Shown here in pieces: positions 18,065 through 28,482 of a stretch of 64,000 nucleotides of DNA. Below the pieces are notes generated by a model. The model saw only the letters and a program-made list of their open reading frames with translations. It was not told the DNA's origin and ran no database searches. The stretch covers positions 114,528 through 178,527 of the forward strand of contig JAAFJE010000004.1 in NCBI GenBank assembly GCA_013298025.1, written 5' to 3'. This stretch comes from Cytophagales bacterium. Lineage in GTDB: Bacteria > Bacteroidota > Bacteroidia > Cytophagales > Spirosomataceae. Position numbers and translations under genes: made by a program. How positions within the stretch are numbered: the stretch's first letter is position 1; every line of letters begins with the position of its first letter.

Positions 18065-19108
18065 ATGAATACGCAGGCGTACATACAAAAACATCGGATA
18101 TTCTTCATACATATTGCCTTTTGGTGTGTGTATTTTTCCTTCTTTTATTACCAAATTACCTTTCCCAAACATGGCCAAGAACCCGACTGGGGAAAGGCAC
18201 TTTTAGATGCTACTTTTCAAATTAGCTCGATGATGGTGATTGCGTATCTGAACTATTTTTATTTTTTACCTAAGTTTTTGGTCCATAAAAACATCATGCA
18301 GTACGTCATCACGTTTGCTATTCCTTTTGTTATTGTGGTGCTTTGCTTGATTCATGGCAAACGCTGGATTGTAGATGGCTATACGCACCAAATGTATTAT
18401 ATGTATTCTACTCGCTTTTCGGTAAGTGTGGCTGTAATCACGTTATTTATTGTGGTTTTTGTAGCCTTACTTAAATTTGTGGAGGATTGGTTTGAACTAG
18501 AATCTCAGAAAAAAGAACTTGAAAATGAACGCCTTATGGCTGAATTACGATTTTTGAAAGCCCAAATAAATCCTCATTTTCTATTCAATACACTCAATAA
18601 TTTATACTACTTGGCGTTTACGCAATCGCCTAATACCACAGAGGTCATCGCCAAGCTGTCGCAAATGATGCGGTATATGATTTACGACTCCAACCATACT
18701 CGTGTGCCGCTAACCAAGGAAATAGAGTATATGGAAAACTATATCAGCTTAGAAACCCTACGCCTCAACAACGATATTCCGATTCAGTTTGAGATTCAGG
18801 GCGAACGCAATGGGATTATGATTGTGCCACTGATTTTTATTACGTTTCTCGAAAATGCTTTCAAACATGGCGTAAGCAACAATGCCCCACATTCTTATGT
18901 GAAAATTTCCCTTACACTCGATGCCAAAAGCATTGTGTATCGGGTCGAAAATAGTAAAATTCCAAGAAATACCCAACACGAAGAAAAGTCTGGCATTGGT
19001 TTGCAAAATGTAAAAAGGCGTTTGGAATTGAGCTATCCGAATCAGCATGATTTACTTATCCTAGACGACGAAGAAACATATACCGTAACCTTAACCTTGA
19101 CTCGCTGA
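18065..19108 (+). CDS. LytS/YehU-type sensor histidine kinase
   Basis: A 347-residue kinase. Four hydrophobic segments in residues 11-135 (FFIHIAFWCVYFSFFYY, MMVIAYLNYFYFLP, YVITFAIPFVIVVLCLI, SVAVITLFIVVFVALL) form the membrane part. A short linker leads to the His_kinase (PF06580) motif QINPHFLFNTLNNLYYLA, with His171 as phospho-acceptor, then an atypical HATPase with IFITFLENAFKHGVS (N-box) and SGIGLQNVKRRLEL (G-box). The gene overlaps the LytTR regulator by one base (TGATG), so the two are translationally coupled and form a two-component pair. Confidence 0.93.
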   Translation: MNTQAYIQKHRIFFIHIAFWCVYFSFFYYQITFPKHGQEPDWGKALLDATFQISSMMVIAYLNYFYFLPKFLVHKNIMQYVITFAIPFVIVVLCLIHGKRWIVDGYTHQMYYMYSTRFSVSVAVITLFIVVFVALLKFVEDWFELESQKKELENERLMAELRFLKAQINPHFLFNTLNNLYYLAFTQSPNTTEVIAKLSQMMRYMIYDSNHTRVPLTKEIEYMENYISLETLRLNNDIPIQFEIQGERNGIMIVPLIFITFLENAFKHGVSNNAPHSYVKISLTLDAKSIVYRVENSKIPRNTQHEEKSGIGLQNVKRRLELSYPNQHDLLILDDEETYTVTLTLTR

Positions 19109-19848
19109 TGAATATTTCTTGTTTGATTGTAGAAGACGAACCATTGGCTCGAAATCTGTTGACCGAATATGTGAAAAAAATACCTTATTTGCAGTTGATA
19201 AAGGCTTGTTCAAATCCTTTGGAAGCCATTGAGTTTTTGCGTAATAATACCGTCGATTTATTGTTTTTAGATGTGCAAATGCCTGAAATAACAGGGATTA
19301 CGTTGTTGAAGATTTTGCAAAAAAAGCCCTTGGTGATTCTCACAACGGCTTATTCTGAATATGCCTTAGAAGGCTACGAACTCGATGTAATGGACTATCT
19401 GCTCAAACCTATTACGTTTGAACGCTTTTTGAAAGCCGTAGAAAAAGCAAGCCAGCGTTTGGGCAGCAACGAGCCTGTGGCTGAAAAACTCTTGGTCGAA
19501 AAAACGGTCGTGCCAGAAGCCGAGCCGACGTACATTTTTGTTAAGGATGGAACAAAATTGGTGAAAATTCGCCTGAAAGATATTTTGTATGTAGAAGGGC
19601 TAAAAGACTACGTGACGATTCATACCAAAGCACAAAAAGTGGTTTCGTTGCAAAGACTTAAAATGCTAGAAGAACAACTGCCTGCCCATATTTTTGTCAG
19701 AATCCATAATTCTTACATTGTGTCGATAGAGGCGATAGATGCGATTTATAAAGAAAAAGTACAAATTGGCAGCCATTATTTGCCCATTAGCGATACCTAC
19801 CGCAAAACGTTTAGAGAGTTTATCGAAAAAAATCATATCGGAGAATAA
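19108..19848 (+). CDS. LytTR-family response regulator
   Basis: A 246-residue regulator. The receiver domain (about 1-120) has acidic residues ED at 9-10, phospho-acceptor Asp55 in LLFLDVQMPE, Thr in LTTAYSEYA and Lys in DYLLKPI. The LytTR DNA-binding domain (about 140-244) has IRLKDILYVEGLKDYVTIHT and VRIHNSYIVSIEAIDAI. It is coupled to the LytS-like kinase upstream. LytTR proteins bind pairs of direct repeats upstream of target promoters; the divergent receptor gene at 15215-17761 is the nearest candidate. Confidence 0.94.
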   Translation: MNISCLIVEDEPLARNLLTEYVKKIPYLQLIKACSNPLEAIEFLRNNTVDLLFLDVQMPEITGITLLKILQKKPLVILTTAYSEYALEGYELDVMDYLLKPITFERFLKAVEKASQRLGSNEPVAEKLLVEKTVVPEAEPTYIFVKDGTKLVKIRLKDILYVEGLKDYVTIHTKAQKVVSLQRLKMLEEQLPAHIFVRIHNSYIVSIEAIDAIYKEKVQIGSHYLPISDTYRKTFREFIEKNHIGE

Positions 19849-19849
19849 G

Positions 19850-19907
19850 GTTTTACTATCGGCTATGGGTTATCCACTTGCAAATAACCCATAACCGATA
19901 GTAAAAC
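19850..19907. terminator. 23-bp near-perfect palindrome between converging genes
   Basis: Arms 19850-19872 and 19885-19907 pair over 23 bases with a single mismatch around a 12-base loop; the arms start GTTTTACTATCGG and end in the complement. It lies between two convergent genes and probably terminates both. It shares the word TTATCGG/CCGATAA with palindromes elsewhere in the window. Confidence 0.75.
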
Positions 19908-19911
19908 ATAC

Positions 19912-21105
19912 CTACACAACACCCGTTGGAATCACAATTCTAAAAGTTGTGCCTTTGCCTACTTCCGAACTTTTGACCAGCAATCGGCCTGCATGATAGT
20001 TTTCGATGATGCGTTTGGCGAGTGTGAGTCCCAAGCCCCAGCCTCGTTTTTTGGTACTAAAGCCTGCTTCAAATACCTTTTTCATGTTTTGTTTGCTGAT
20101 GCCCTTGCCTGTATCGCTGATGTCGATGGCTATTTGACCCTGCTTGGTTTCGTCTAACGTAATTTTCAAAGCCCCTACGCCATTCATGGCATCTACGGCG
20201 TTTTTACTGATGTTTTCAATGACCCATTCAAAAAGATATTTGTTCATCGACACCAGTCGGCTTTCGCCAAGCTTGTTGTCGATTGTCACCGAAACTTTCG
20301 ACGAAATGCGTCGTTTCAAGTAGTTCATGAAGGTTTCAACGGTTTCTACGATATTCTCTTGTTTCAACACTGGCACTGAGCCAATATTCGAGAAGCGTGT
20401 CGTAATTACGTCGAGGCGTTCTACATCTTTCTCAAGTTCTTTTACAATTTCGGGGTCAAAAGCGGGGTCTGATTTGAAAAACTCTATCCAAGCCGTCAGC
20501 GACGACAGGGGCGTACCGAGTTGGTGGGCGGTTTCTTTGGCGAGTCCAACCCATACCCGATTTTGTTCGGCTCGTCGAGAAGCATCGAAAAACAAAAAAG
20601 CGGCAAAACCAAAAATCAATACCACAAATAGCTGAAATATAGGATAATAGCGTAACATATCTAAAAGCTTGGAGTTGCCATAATACACATATTCTTTGTG
20701 GTAGCCCATGTCTAATTCAATGGGTGTGTTGTCGTCTTGGATAATTTCGTTGAGTTTTTCTTGTAAAAAAATTTGTTCTTCTTTCGACGACAAGCCCTTG
20801 GGAATTTCAATGGTGTTGGCAGCTTGCAGGTAGCCGTTGCCGTCTTTCATAATGACGGGAATGGTGATATTTTGGTTGATTCTTTGGATTTTTTCAAAGA
20901 AAAAATTCACATCCTTTTCTAAGTCATTGGTCATCATGTACTTAAATGATTCGGCAAAAAGCTGGATTTGTTGCTTTTCTCGCTCTTCGAGTTTAGAAAC
21001 GATTCTATCGGTGAAATACAAAGAAAAGCCACCAATAATGACACAAAACCCCAAGAAAGCAATTTTCCACCATGTGTTTTTGCTGTATAAATCGACCGTA
21101 ATCAT
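19912..21105 (-). CDS. membrane sensor histidine kinase
   Basis: A 397-residue kinase. Membrane helices at about 13-31 and 154-173 flank a 120-residue periplasmic sensor part. HisKA begins with AKETAHQLGTPLSSLTAW, His194 being the phospho-acceptor; the ATPase domain shows ENISKNAVDAMNGVG (N-box), DISDTGKGI (G1) and KRGWGLGLTLAKRIIE (G2). The HQLGTPLSSL form of the H-box is common in a Bacteroidota kinase group. No response regulator lies beside it. It starts 11 bases behind the stop of the PorU-like gene, so both are very probably in one operon. Confidence 0.92.
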   Translation of the reverse strand: MITVDLYSKNTWWKIAFLGFCVIIGGFSLYFTDRIVSKLEEREKQQIQLFAESFKYMMTNDLEKDVNFFFEKIQRINQNITIPVIMKDGNGYLQAANTIEIPKGLSSKEEQIFLQEKLNEIIQDDNTPIELDMGYHKEYVYYGNSKLLDMLRYYPIFQLFVVLIFGFAAFLFFDASRRAEQNRVWVGLAKETAHQLGTPLSSLTAWIEFFKSDPAFDPEIVKELEKDVERLDVITTRFSNIGSVPVLKQENIVETVETFMNYLKRRISSKVSVTIDNKLGESRLVSMNKYLFEWVIENISKNAVDAMNGVGALKITLDETKQGQIAIDISDTGKGISKQNMKKVFEAGFSTKKRGWGLGLTLAKRIIENYHAGRLLVKSSEVGKGTTFRIVIPTGVV

Positions 21106-21116
21106 AAAAGTAAAGG

Positions 21117-24100
21117 TTAGCGATAAATAGAAATTTTTCCTGTATAAACTTCTTCTTGTGCTAACGAAGCCGACAAAAAGAATATTTTGTAAAAATACAA
21201 TCCATTTGGCAAAAACGAACCGTCTTTTTTACGGGCATTCCAAAGCAAATCGTTTTTGCCCCAATAGAGTGGTTCTTGCCAAGTGTCTTGCAAGCCTCCT
21301 AAAGTATCGAAAATTTCGATGCGTAAAAATGGATATGTAGTATTTGAAACAAGAAAATGCAAGTATTGCGTTAAGGGATTGGGGTAAGTCAAAACCTTCG
21401 TTGCTGTGTCGGTGGCACGCACCAACGCAATTTGATAGGCTTCCAATGCCGCCCGATTGCCACTGGCATCGTAGCCTTGCACACGCAACCACGTGGTATC
21501 TGACAGACTAAACTGGGGCTTGTATTGCCACGTGGCTGTTTGCTGATTTGCCTCAACCGACAAATGTTGAAATACCGCTTCTTGGCTTTGCCAAGCACAA
21601 GTAGCACAAGCTTTGGCTTCAATGGTCAGGCGTAATGCTTGTTTGAAGGGGTTATCGTCGGTAAGAGTGATGCTCAATTGGGCGGTGGCTGGTATGGTTT
21701 GCCATTGTTCTATCAAGCGGTTGTTCAGCGTAACGCTCAGTTGAGGGGCTTGCTGGTCGGCTTCTATTTGAAACGGAACAAGCACTTGCGTATGCCTGGA
21801 GGGCTTGTTGGGATTGCCCCACAAATGTAGCCAATATTTTCCTATGGCTAGAGGAGATGTTTGAATAGTAAATAAAAGGCTATCTTGTTGGACATTAGGC
21901 ATATAAACTTTTTTTGTATTAACCAACCCACCGTATTGGTCTAAGATTTGTTGTTGCAAAAATAGCGTATCAGTCTTTGTTTTTTGTCCTACGTTGCGAT
22001 ACAAGGCTTGCCATTGCAAAGGTGCTTGGTCTTGAAAAACGTGCTGCACAGGAGCTACTATTTGCAAAAAACCTTGGTCGAGTGGCTCGGCTATGATGGC
22101 CCAACCTTGGATTTGTACTGTGCTGGTATCGCTGTGTTGCAACGACCATTGCACCGACAAATAGGGGTAGTCTGTTGCTTGAATGGTGTGTAAATCCAAT
22201 GCTTTCGACCATGCTTTTTCCAATAATAAAACGCTATCGCCTTGGGTATTTTTTCCATAAATTTTTACAAAATGCTCCCCCGACACAATACTTGATTGCA
22301 GGCTATGCCAAGTACGAGCAGGGCCAATCCAAGGCGTTTGGATAGAAGAAGTACGGGGTAAAACTTGGTGCGAAAAGTTTATTTGTAAGGTGTCTTTACT
22401 GGTTTTTCCGTATTGTTCTACCAATACTTTTCCTCCTTTTTGGGCTAAAATAAAAAAAGGCGTGCCTGTGCGTAAAGCTTTGAGTGTAGCGATATTGATG
22501 CCAAAGTGTTGTAAATGTTGCTGTATGGTCATGTCCCAATTGCTGGAATTAATGCGTCCATGACTGAGTAGTAAAACGTATTCTTGCCAAGGTACTTGTG
22601 CAAGGTATTGTTCTAAGGCATTTTGGTTGGGTAATAGACTTTCTTCTAAATTATTGAAAAAATATGGACTACAGCCACAGGAAAGACTAGGCAATAAGCT
22701 ATAGGGTTGTAAATTTTGGCGAAAAGTCAGGGCGTTGAGGCTATTCCAAGGGTAGCACAAACCGTTGTTTAAGTAAGGGGTTTGATTAATACTTACTTCG
22801 GTGAGGTAATTACCTCTGCTCACGTCGGCACCTGCAACGATGGCTTTGCCTGCTAACTTATAGGGTTTGCGTTGCCAACGACCATTTGAAAGATACGTCA
22901 GGCTGTCGGTTGTGAGGCTTTGCCATGCTTGAGATGTCAGTTGTGTCCAGCCTCGCCCAAGCGTAGTGCTGTAGGTAAAAGAACCTTGTTGTATGATGAG
23001 ATTTTCTTGCCTGATTGTCCAAAAATACGTAAGACTATCAGTTGTCAAAAGCGTAAGAGGAATAGCAAAATACCCTTGTGTGGGCAAAGGGTACGTTTGT
23101 TGGTAGGTTTGCTTGCCTGCATTGGCTTGTACAACCAACGAAAGCTTGGGCAACGAACGACGAATGATGCCTTTGATGAGGCAAGCGGTGGTATCGACAA
23201 TGCTATAAAGGGCAGGAGAAAAGACGCTTACGGCTGCTTCTTGCTCAAGCCAAGTATAGATTTGTTGGTTGTTTTGTTCGTCCCATTCGTCGTATTGCTC
23301 TTGGGCATCGAGTTGTACGACAAGCCGATGAATGCCTTGGGCTTGCAGGCGATAGGGTAGAGAAAGCCGTAGAGTATCGCAGTAATTTACAGCCGAATTA
23401 TGCCGATAATCTAGCCTTGACACGGTTTTTTCCTCAAACTGATGTGTTACTCGCACCATACTGTTTTCGGTAAGCACTTTTCCCGTATTGCTTATCAACA
23501 GCGTAAGCCGAATGCTATCAGCTTGTACTTGAACGCTGAGTTTTGAGATACTCAAATCGGGTTTGGTTAGGGCTGGTCGAAGCCTAATGGCGGGGTCGCC
23601 TTGTAGGCTAAATTGCTCTATTGTTGTTTTCCAATACGGATTGGCAAAGTTTGTCTGGAGTTCTTGCAAGGTTTTTTGTAGGATTTTTCCTACAGAAAGC
23701 CCAAGGGTATCTTGAAAAAAATGTTTGTAAAAAACAGCCGAAAATCCATACAAATAAGGCGGATAAGCCAAGTGTGTATGGGCTAAAAAGCCAATAGCTC
23801 CTTGCTTTTCACTGGTAATCCAATCTGTACCAAGGGCTTTTACACCCGAAAAAGAATCGCCAGCATCGCATCCGTTGACTAAGATAAACGGATATTTGGG
23901 GGCATTTTTGTAGCCCATTGCCGTATTGCTTGCCCACCCAATATCTAAATCCAACTGCCCAATTGCCGAATGCCCAAAGGAAGTAAGCAAGCTGAGGCCT
24001 TCGTTGATGTACGCTGTAGTGCCGACTTGCTCAATGGGTGCATCACTGGTTTTTGACAAGGTGTTGAGTTGTATGGCATTGGTTTGTGCTTGAGCAATAT

Positions 24101-25769
24101 GGGCTAAACTATCTAAATAGCCTTTAAACGTCAGTTGCTCGTTTAGGTAACGACCGCCAGCAAGATGTAAAACGCTTTTTTGCCAAAGTCCTCGGTTAGA
24201 TATTTGTTCAAAGGCTTGTACTTTTTCAAGGTATTGCCTGATTTCTGAGGCATTGTTACTGGCAATTCTGCCAATACTTCCTTGTGGGTTTCCTAGTGTG
24301 TCGAGTGCGTAAGGTGTATCGGAACAAGGAAATCCGTAAGGTGGCACAAGGTCTTCGGCATATAGTTTCGGATTAAAACGACTCAGGGTAGGGTAGAAAC
24401 CCTTGCCTATGAGCAAGAAAAAAGCGTTTGGATTGTGTTGGGTTACGCTTTGTATGAATCGTTTGAGTGCCAAAGGCGATTTGTCGCCAAAAGAAAAAGT
24501 TTGATACAGTTGCTCTATATTGACTACCGCACAGCGATGCCCTCCACCAAGAGCCGATTGTCGATACGCATGGTAGGCTTGTATAACTTGCGATGAATCG
24601 GCTAATAATCGTGGATGCGTAATGATGTAGAAATTGGCTAAGGTGTCGTAAGTTATGGGGGGGCAAACAACTGCTTTAGCTGGTAAAGTTTGGTAAAAAC
24701 AAAACAAGGCATTTGCTTGATGTACAAGTGTTTGTGCATTATTTTGTACAAAACTAGGAACAATACTCGGTGTAAGCGGCTGACTAATATCCCAGCAATG
24801 TAAAGGTGCTGAACCGAGCGGAAATGTCAATTGACGAGGTACTTTTGTTGCCCAAAGCCATGTGCCTGTTTGTGCTTCGACGGTCTTTTGGTACTGATAG
24901 CTCAGAGAGGCAAGGGCAAAAGAAGCCTCTGTCGAACTTCCTTGCAAGGTAATGTTGAGGGTATCGTCTTTTAATAAAAGATGTTTTTGGAACAGAACAG
25001 GCACACTGCCTTGTAGCCAAAGGGTGTCGGCTACAGATTTTTTATCGTAATAAATCCATACTTTTTGTGCTTGTTTGAGTTGCCCAATCAAGCGAAGCGT
25101 AATGGCAATGCTATCGCCTTGTTTGCGAGGCAAAGGATAAACCAACGAGAACGATTTTTGTCCTTTGATGGGCGTACTCATCCAGCCTTCTCCTGTACCA
25201 TAAGCCGACTCATAGAGTTGTTCGTTATCGAATGTACCTGTTGCCGTAAGTCCCGAAAAATAAAAATCATGCAAGATATGTACTGTTTTTTGCCAAAAAT
25301 ACGTTGTTGAAATCCCCTTGGTCATGGGAGGATTTTGCTGTAAAATCCGATGGTTGTCTAGGGCAGGCTGATAGTACAAAAAATAAGCAGCCGTATCTGA
25401 AAATAGGCTCAACTGCGGTTGTGCTTGTGCCGACGGTTGGGCATACAATGCTTTATCGTTTGTGCCATCGGCTGTTTGGGCAAAAAACAAAAGCGTATCC
25501 CCTTCGTTCCACAAAGAATCAAGACTTTGGCAATACAGGGCAACTGGTTGTCCTAAACGATACATAGCAAACTGTTTGGTGCTCAGTTGTTCTTGCGGAG
25601 GAATGCCTTTCAGGTCGGCGAAAGTAAGCCGATATACGCCCGTTTGAGCTATCGGGATTTTCCAGCAAAAAGTGTAGGGTTCGACTGAAATACTGCGTTG
25701 TATCTGTGCACCAACGGTATAATTTAGTACTATTGTAAGAAAAAATACGATGAAATGAGGTGTTTTCAT
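21117..25769 (-). CDS. PorU-like C25 (gingipain-type) peptidase, putative type IX secretion sortase
   Basis: A 1550-residue exported protein with signal peptide KTPHFIVFFLTIVLNYTVGAQ. The Peptidase_C25 domain lies at about 360-720, with catalytic candidates His600 (SFGHSAIGQLD) and Cys634 (LVNGCDAGDSFSG). Several CARDB/Ig-like segments follow (GYFAIPLTLL, VRVTHQFEEKT), and the last 80 residues form a type IX-like C-terminal domain (YPNPLTQYLHF, then PNGLYFYKIFF). PorU is the sortase that removes such tails from type IX cargo; longer forms like this one in Cytophagales are usually called PorU2-like. It could instead be a secreted protease cargo. A kinase gene follows at 11 bases. Confidence 0.85.
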   Translation of the reverse strand: MKTPHFIVFFLTIVLNYTVGAQIQRSISVEPYTFCWKIPIAQTGVYRLTFADLKGIPPQEQLSTKQFAMYRLGQPVALYCQSLDSLWNEGDTLLFFAQTADGTNDKALYAQPSAQAQPQLSLFSDTAAYFLYYQPALDNHRILQQNPPMTKGISTTYFWQKTVHILHDFYFSGLTATGTFDNEQLYESAYGTGEGWMSTPIKGQKSFSLVYPLPRKQGDSIAITLRLIGQLKQAQKVWIYYDKKSVADTLWLQGSVPVLFQKHLLLKDDTLNITLQGSSTEASFALASLSYQYQKTVEAQTGTWLWATKVPRQLTFPLGSAPLHCWDISQPLTPSIVPSFVQNNAQTLVHQANALFCFYQTLPAKAVVCPPITYDTLANFYIITHPRLLADSSQVIQAYHAYRQSALGGGHRCAVVNIEQLYQTFSFGDKSPLALKRFIQSVTQHNPNAFFLLIGKGFYPTLSRFNPKLYAEDLVPPYGFPCSDTPYALDTLGNPQGSIGRIASNNASEIRQYLEKVQAFEQISNRGLWQKSVLHLAGGRYLNEQLTFKGYLDSLAHIAQAQTNAIQLNTLSKTSDAPIEQVGTTAYINEGLSLLTSFGHSAIGQLDLDIGWASNTAMGYKNAPKYPFILVNGCDAGDSFSGVKALGTDWITSEKQGAIGFLAHTHLAYPPYLYGFSAVFYKHFFQDTLGLSVGKILQKTLQELQTNFANPYWKTTIEQFSLQGDPAIRLRPALTKPDLSISKLSVQVQADSIRLTLLISNTGKVLTENSMVRVTHQFEEKTVSRLDYRHNSAVNYCDTLRLSLPYRLQAQGIHRLVVQLDAQEQYDEWDEQNNQQIYTWLEQEAAVSVFSPALYSIVDTTACLIKGIIRRSLPKLSLVVQANAGKQTYQQTYPLPTQGYFAIPLTLLTTDSLTYFWTIRQENLIIQQGSFTYSTTLGRGWTQLTSQAWQSLTTDSLTYLSNGRWQRKPYKLAGKAIVAGADVSRGNYLTEVSINQTPYLNNGLCYPWNSLNALTFRQNLQPYSLLPSLSCGCSPYFFNNLEESLLPNQNALEQYLAQVPWQEYVLLLSHGRINSSNWDMTIQQHLQHFGINIATLKALRTGTPFFILAQKGGKVLVEQYGKTSKDTLQINFSHQVLPRTSSIQTPWIGPARTWHSLQSSIVSGEHFVKIYGKNTQGDSVLLLEKAWSKALDLHTIQATDYPYLSVQWSLQHSDTSTVQIQGWAIIAEPLDQGFLQIVAPVQHVFQDQAPLQWQALYRNVGQKTKTDTLFLQQQILDQYGGLVNTKKVYMPNVQQDSLLFTIQTSPLAIGKYWLHLWGNPNKPSRHTQVLVPFQIEADQQAPQLSVTLNNRLIEQWQTIPATAQLSITLTDDNPFKQALRLTIEAKACATCAWQSQEAVFQHLSVEANQQTATWQYKPQFSLSDTTWLRVQGYDASGNRAALEAYQIALVRATDTATKVLTYPNPLTQYLHFLVSNTTYPFLRIEIFDTLGGLQDTWQEPLYWGKNDLLWNARKKDGSFLPNGLYFYKIFFLSASLAQEEVYTGKISIYR

Positions 25770-25820
25770 AGGGCTTTCTTGTAAAATGCTTTTTTGCTTT
25801 TTTACGAGATTGTGCCTATA

Positions 25821-25854
25821 TTGTCACATATTTTTTGAAATATTTTTATATTTG
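25821..25854 (+). promoter_or_regulatory. candidate promoter TTG-N23-TATATTTG before the hybrid kinase
   Basis: TTG at 25821-25823 and TATATTTG at 25847-25854 have a 23-base spacer, at the upper limit for Bacteroidota promoters. The hybrid kinase starts 160 bases further on. Confidence 0.35.
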
Positions 25855-26013
25855 ACCATAAATGTAAAATTCATTTCCGAACCTTTACAGCGTAAACAAT
25901 GGTAAATGAGTAAAATGTGGGTTGTACGAAATATTTATTGCGTTAGGCGATTGCTATATTTTAAATTTAAACGACTAAGATAAGTTATTATCTTAACTAA
26001 AACTTGATACACA

Positions 26014-28392
26014 GTGCCTATTACTTCTATCAAAACTTGGTTTACCACTCCTTTACCTCAGTCTCATTTCTTGGCATTTGAGACCGAACGCTTGGCTTTT
26101 CAGGCTAAGGCTATTCAGCTTGCACTGAAAATAGCAATGGTTGCTTTGCCGTTGTTGTCGATAGGTGATATTGTTATGCTGAAAGAAAAATTTGCTCCAA
26201 CAACTTGGTACGTATATTTACTTACCCTAGGGTTGTTTGAAGTAGGAATGATTTTTTGTTTAGACCAAATTCAGAAAATACCAATCGACCACATCGAAGA
26301 TGCTACCGTAAGTAAGAAACTCAGACGCTGGATTATGTTTACGGTGTATTTTCTCACCACTGTACAATACGTTTCTGTGTTTACAGCAAAAATATATGGT
26401 GTCGAACTCACGAGTATTGGATTGGCGATGTCGTATTTCAACCTGTGTTTTTTCCTCAATACCTTCGAGCGATTGTTCTATAACATTGTATGTATTCTGT
26501 TGTTTTTTGTGGGCTACTTGGCTGTTATGTACTACAACCATGTAGCCTTCGACCAAATTTTGCCTGACACTATTTTGGTAACATTCTTCCTAAGTATCTT
26601 TTTCTTTTTGGTTGGGCGACAATTTTTTCATTGGTACGCCGAAATTTATACAAGAAATCAACAAATTTTAAGAAATTGGCAAAATCAGCACAGCGACTTG
26701 TTGCGTTCTATCCGTAGCCAAAAAGAAGTAGTAGAGGTATTGTGTAAAGAATTAGGCATCTCGACCGACTCGATAAATGACGATAGCGTAGAAAGTTTGG
26801 GCTACCAAACCAAGGCCTTGTTGTTGAAATTTGCGGAATACAAAGAGCAATTGCTCGACTCTACCCAACGTTATCAAGACCTATTTATGAATGTAAATGA
26901 TGGCGTAGGTATTTTGAGCGAAACAGGATTTATCAAAGAAGCCAACGATACATTTTTACATACCCTAGGGATTGAAAGAACGCAAATGCAAACCTTCGAC
27001 CTCGCCAGCATTGTGCATCCCGACGACCAAGAAAATTCTAATAAATACCTAAAAAAACTCATCACAGAGGGTTTTTACAAAAATTACGTTGGTCGTATTA
27101 TCCGCCAAAACGATGGTGGTGTGCGGTATTTGGAGGTCAATTCTACGGCTATTGTAGAAGATGGCGTATATAAGGGTTCAAGAGATATTATCAGAGATAT
27201 TACGCATCGTAAAATTGCGGAACAGAAGCTCGAAGAGGCACATAATGCAGAAAAGCAGTTCTTGGCAAATATGAGTCACGAAATTCGCACGCCTCTCAAT
27301 GCCATTATTGGTATCACGCATTTGCTGTACGATACCAAACCCAATCCACAACAATTGGAGTATTTAGATATTCTTAAAAACTCTTCGCAGTTTTTACTGA
27401 ATTTGATTACCAATTTGCTTGATTTTGCAAAAATGGATGCAGGCAAAATTACGGCTCATCCTAAAAATTTCGACTTGAAAGGCTTGTTGAAAACCATTCA
27501 GCAGACTTTCCAAATGAAGGTAAAAAACAAAGATTTGCAAGTAGATTTTATCATAGATATGCGCCTAGAACACCTGTACTATGGCGATGAAACCCTCATT
27601 TACCAGATTTTATTCAACTTATTGGGCAATGCTGATAAATTTACAGAAACGGGGAAAATTGGATTGAAGGTAAAACTTATAGAAAAAGCCGATTTAGAAC
27701 ACGTATTTGAGTTTCAGGTTTTTGATACAGGTATGGGGATTCCTGCCAATAAAGTTGATTTGATTTTCAATAAGTTTACGCAAATTCATGATAAAAATAA
27801 AATCAAAGCTCCTGGCACAGGGCTAGGCTTATCTATTTGCAAACAAATTGTAGAGTTTTTAGGAGGCAATATTTGGGCTGAAAGTGTAGAAGGCAAAGGC
27901 ACAAAAATTTTCTTTACGCTTCGCTTATCGAAAGAACGCAAAGACCTCAAGCCCGTAGAGCCTATAGCTACTGTTGCACCACAAAAAATAGAGGCTAATC
28001 CGACCAATCAAGGATTTGATACCCTACAGTTGTTGTTGGTAGAAGACAACGAATTGAACCGCAAATATGCTGGTACGTTGTTGAACAAATGGCAAATAGC
28101 CTACGATATTGCAGTAGATGGGGCGGAGGCTGTAGAAAAGGCTTCACAAAAAGTATATGACCTGATTTTGATGGATATTCAAATGCCCGTAATGGACGGT
28201 TACGAGGCGACTATCAAGATTATGAATACCGACAATCCCAACTTCAATACGCCTATCATAGCCCTCACGGCCGGCGCCCTCATTTCGCAAAAAGAACGTG
28301 CTTTGGAATGTGGTATGAAGGATTTTTTGAGTAAACCATTTACGCCTACGCAATTGAGTAGCGTCATTCAAAAATATGCCAATATTAAGTAA
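26014..28392 (+). CDS. hybrid sensor histidine kinase with PAS domain and receiver
   Basis: A 792-residue protein starting at GTG. About six membrane helices occupy residues 30-215; a helical linker leads to a PAS domain at about 285-400 ([37 protein letters not shown]). HisKA has [18 protein letters not shown] with His422; the ATPase domain shows [14 protein letters not shown] and [20 protein letters not shown]-terminal receiver carries Asp721 in [16 protein letters not shown]. No DNA-binding output is present, so the phosphate must pass on to another protein or the receiver acts by feedback. It stands alone in its gap; the signal is unknown. Confidence 0.93.
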   Translation: MPITSIKTWFTTPLPQSHFLAFETERLAFQAKAIQLALKIAMVALPLLSIGDIVMLKEKFAPTTWYVYLLTLGLFEVGMIFCLDQIQKIPIDHIEDATVSKKLRRWIMFTVYFLTTVQYVSVFTAKIYGVELTSIGLAMSYFNLCFFLNTFERLFYNIVCILLFFVGYLAVMYYNHVAFDQILPDTILVTFFLSIFFFLVGRQFFHWYAEIYTRNQQILRNWQNQHSDLLRSIRSQKEVVEVLCKELGISTDSINDDSVESLGYQTKALLLKFAEYKEQLLDSTQRYQDLFMNVNDGVGILSETGFIKEANDTFLHTLGIERTQMQTFDLASIVHPDDQENSNKYLKKLITEGFYKNYVGRIIRQNDGGVRYLEVNSTAIVEDGVYKGSRDIIRDITHRKIAEQKLEEAHNAEKQFLANMSHEIRTPLNAIIGITHLLYDTKPNPQQLEYLDILKNSSQFLLNLITNLLDFAKMDAGKITAHPKNFDLKGLLKTIQQTFQMKVKNKDLQVDFIIDMRLEHLYYGDETLIYQILFNLLGNADKFTETGKIGLKVKLIEKADLEHVFEFQVFDTGMGIPANKVDLIFNKFTQIHDKNKIKAPGTGLGLSICKQIVEFLGGNIWAESVEGKGTKIFFTLRLSKERKDLKPVEPIATVAPQKIEANPTNQGFDTLQLLLVEDNELNRKYAGTLLNKWQIAYDIAVDGAEAVEKASQKVYDLILMDIQMPVMDGYEATIKIMNTDNPNFNTPIIALTAGALISQKERALECGMKDFLSKPFTPTQLSSVIQKYANIK

Positions 28393-28482
28393 GTTGTTAT
28401 CGGTAGCGTAGGAAATAACTTGTGTTATAATTGATGTAAAAATTAGAAGAAAAAATGTTTGACACACTAAAAATTTTAGACC

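Noticed and set aside
17808..18065. 85-residue frame in the gap before the LytS-like gene
   Set aside because: No hydrophobic or domain pattern and no promoter box; it only happens to lie in the divergent regulatory region.
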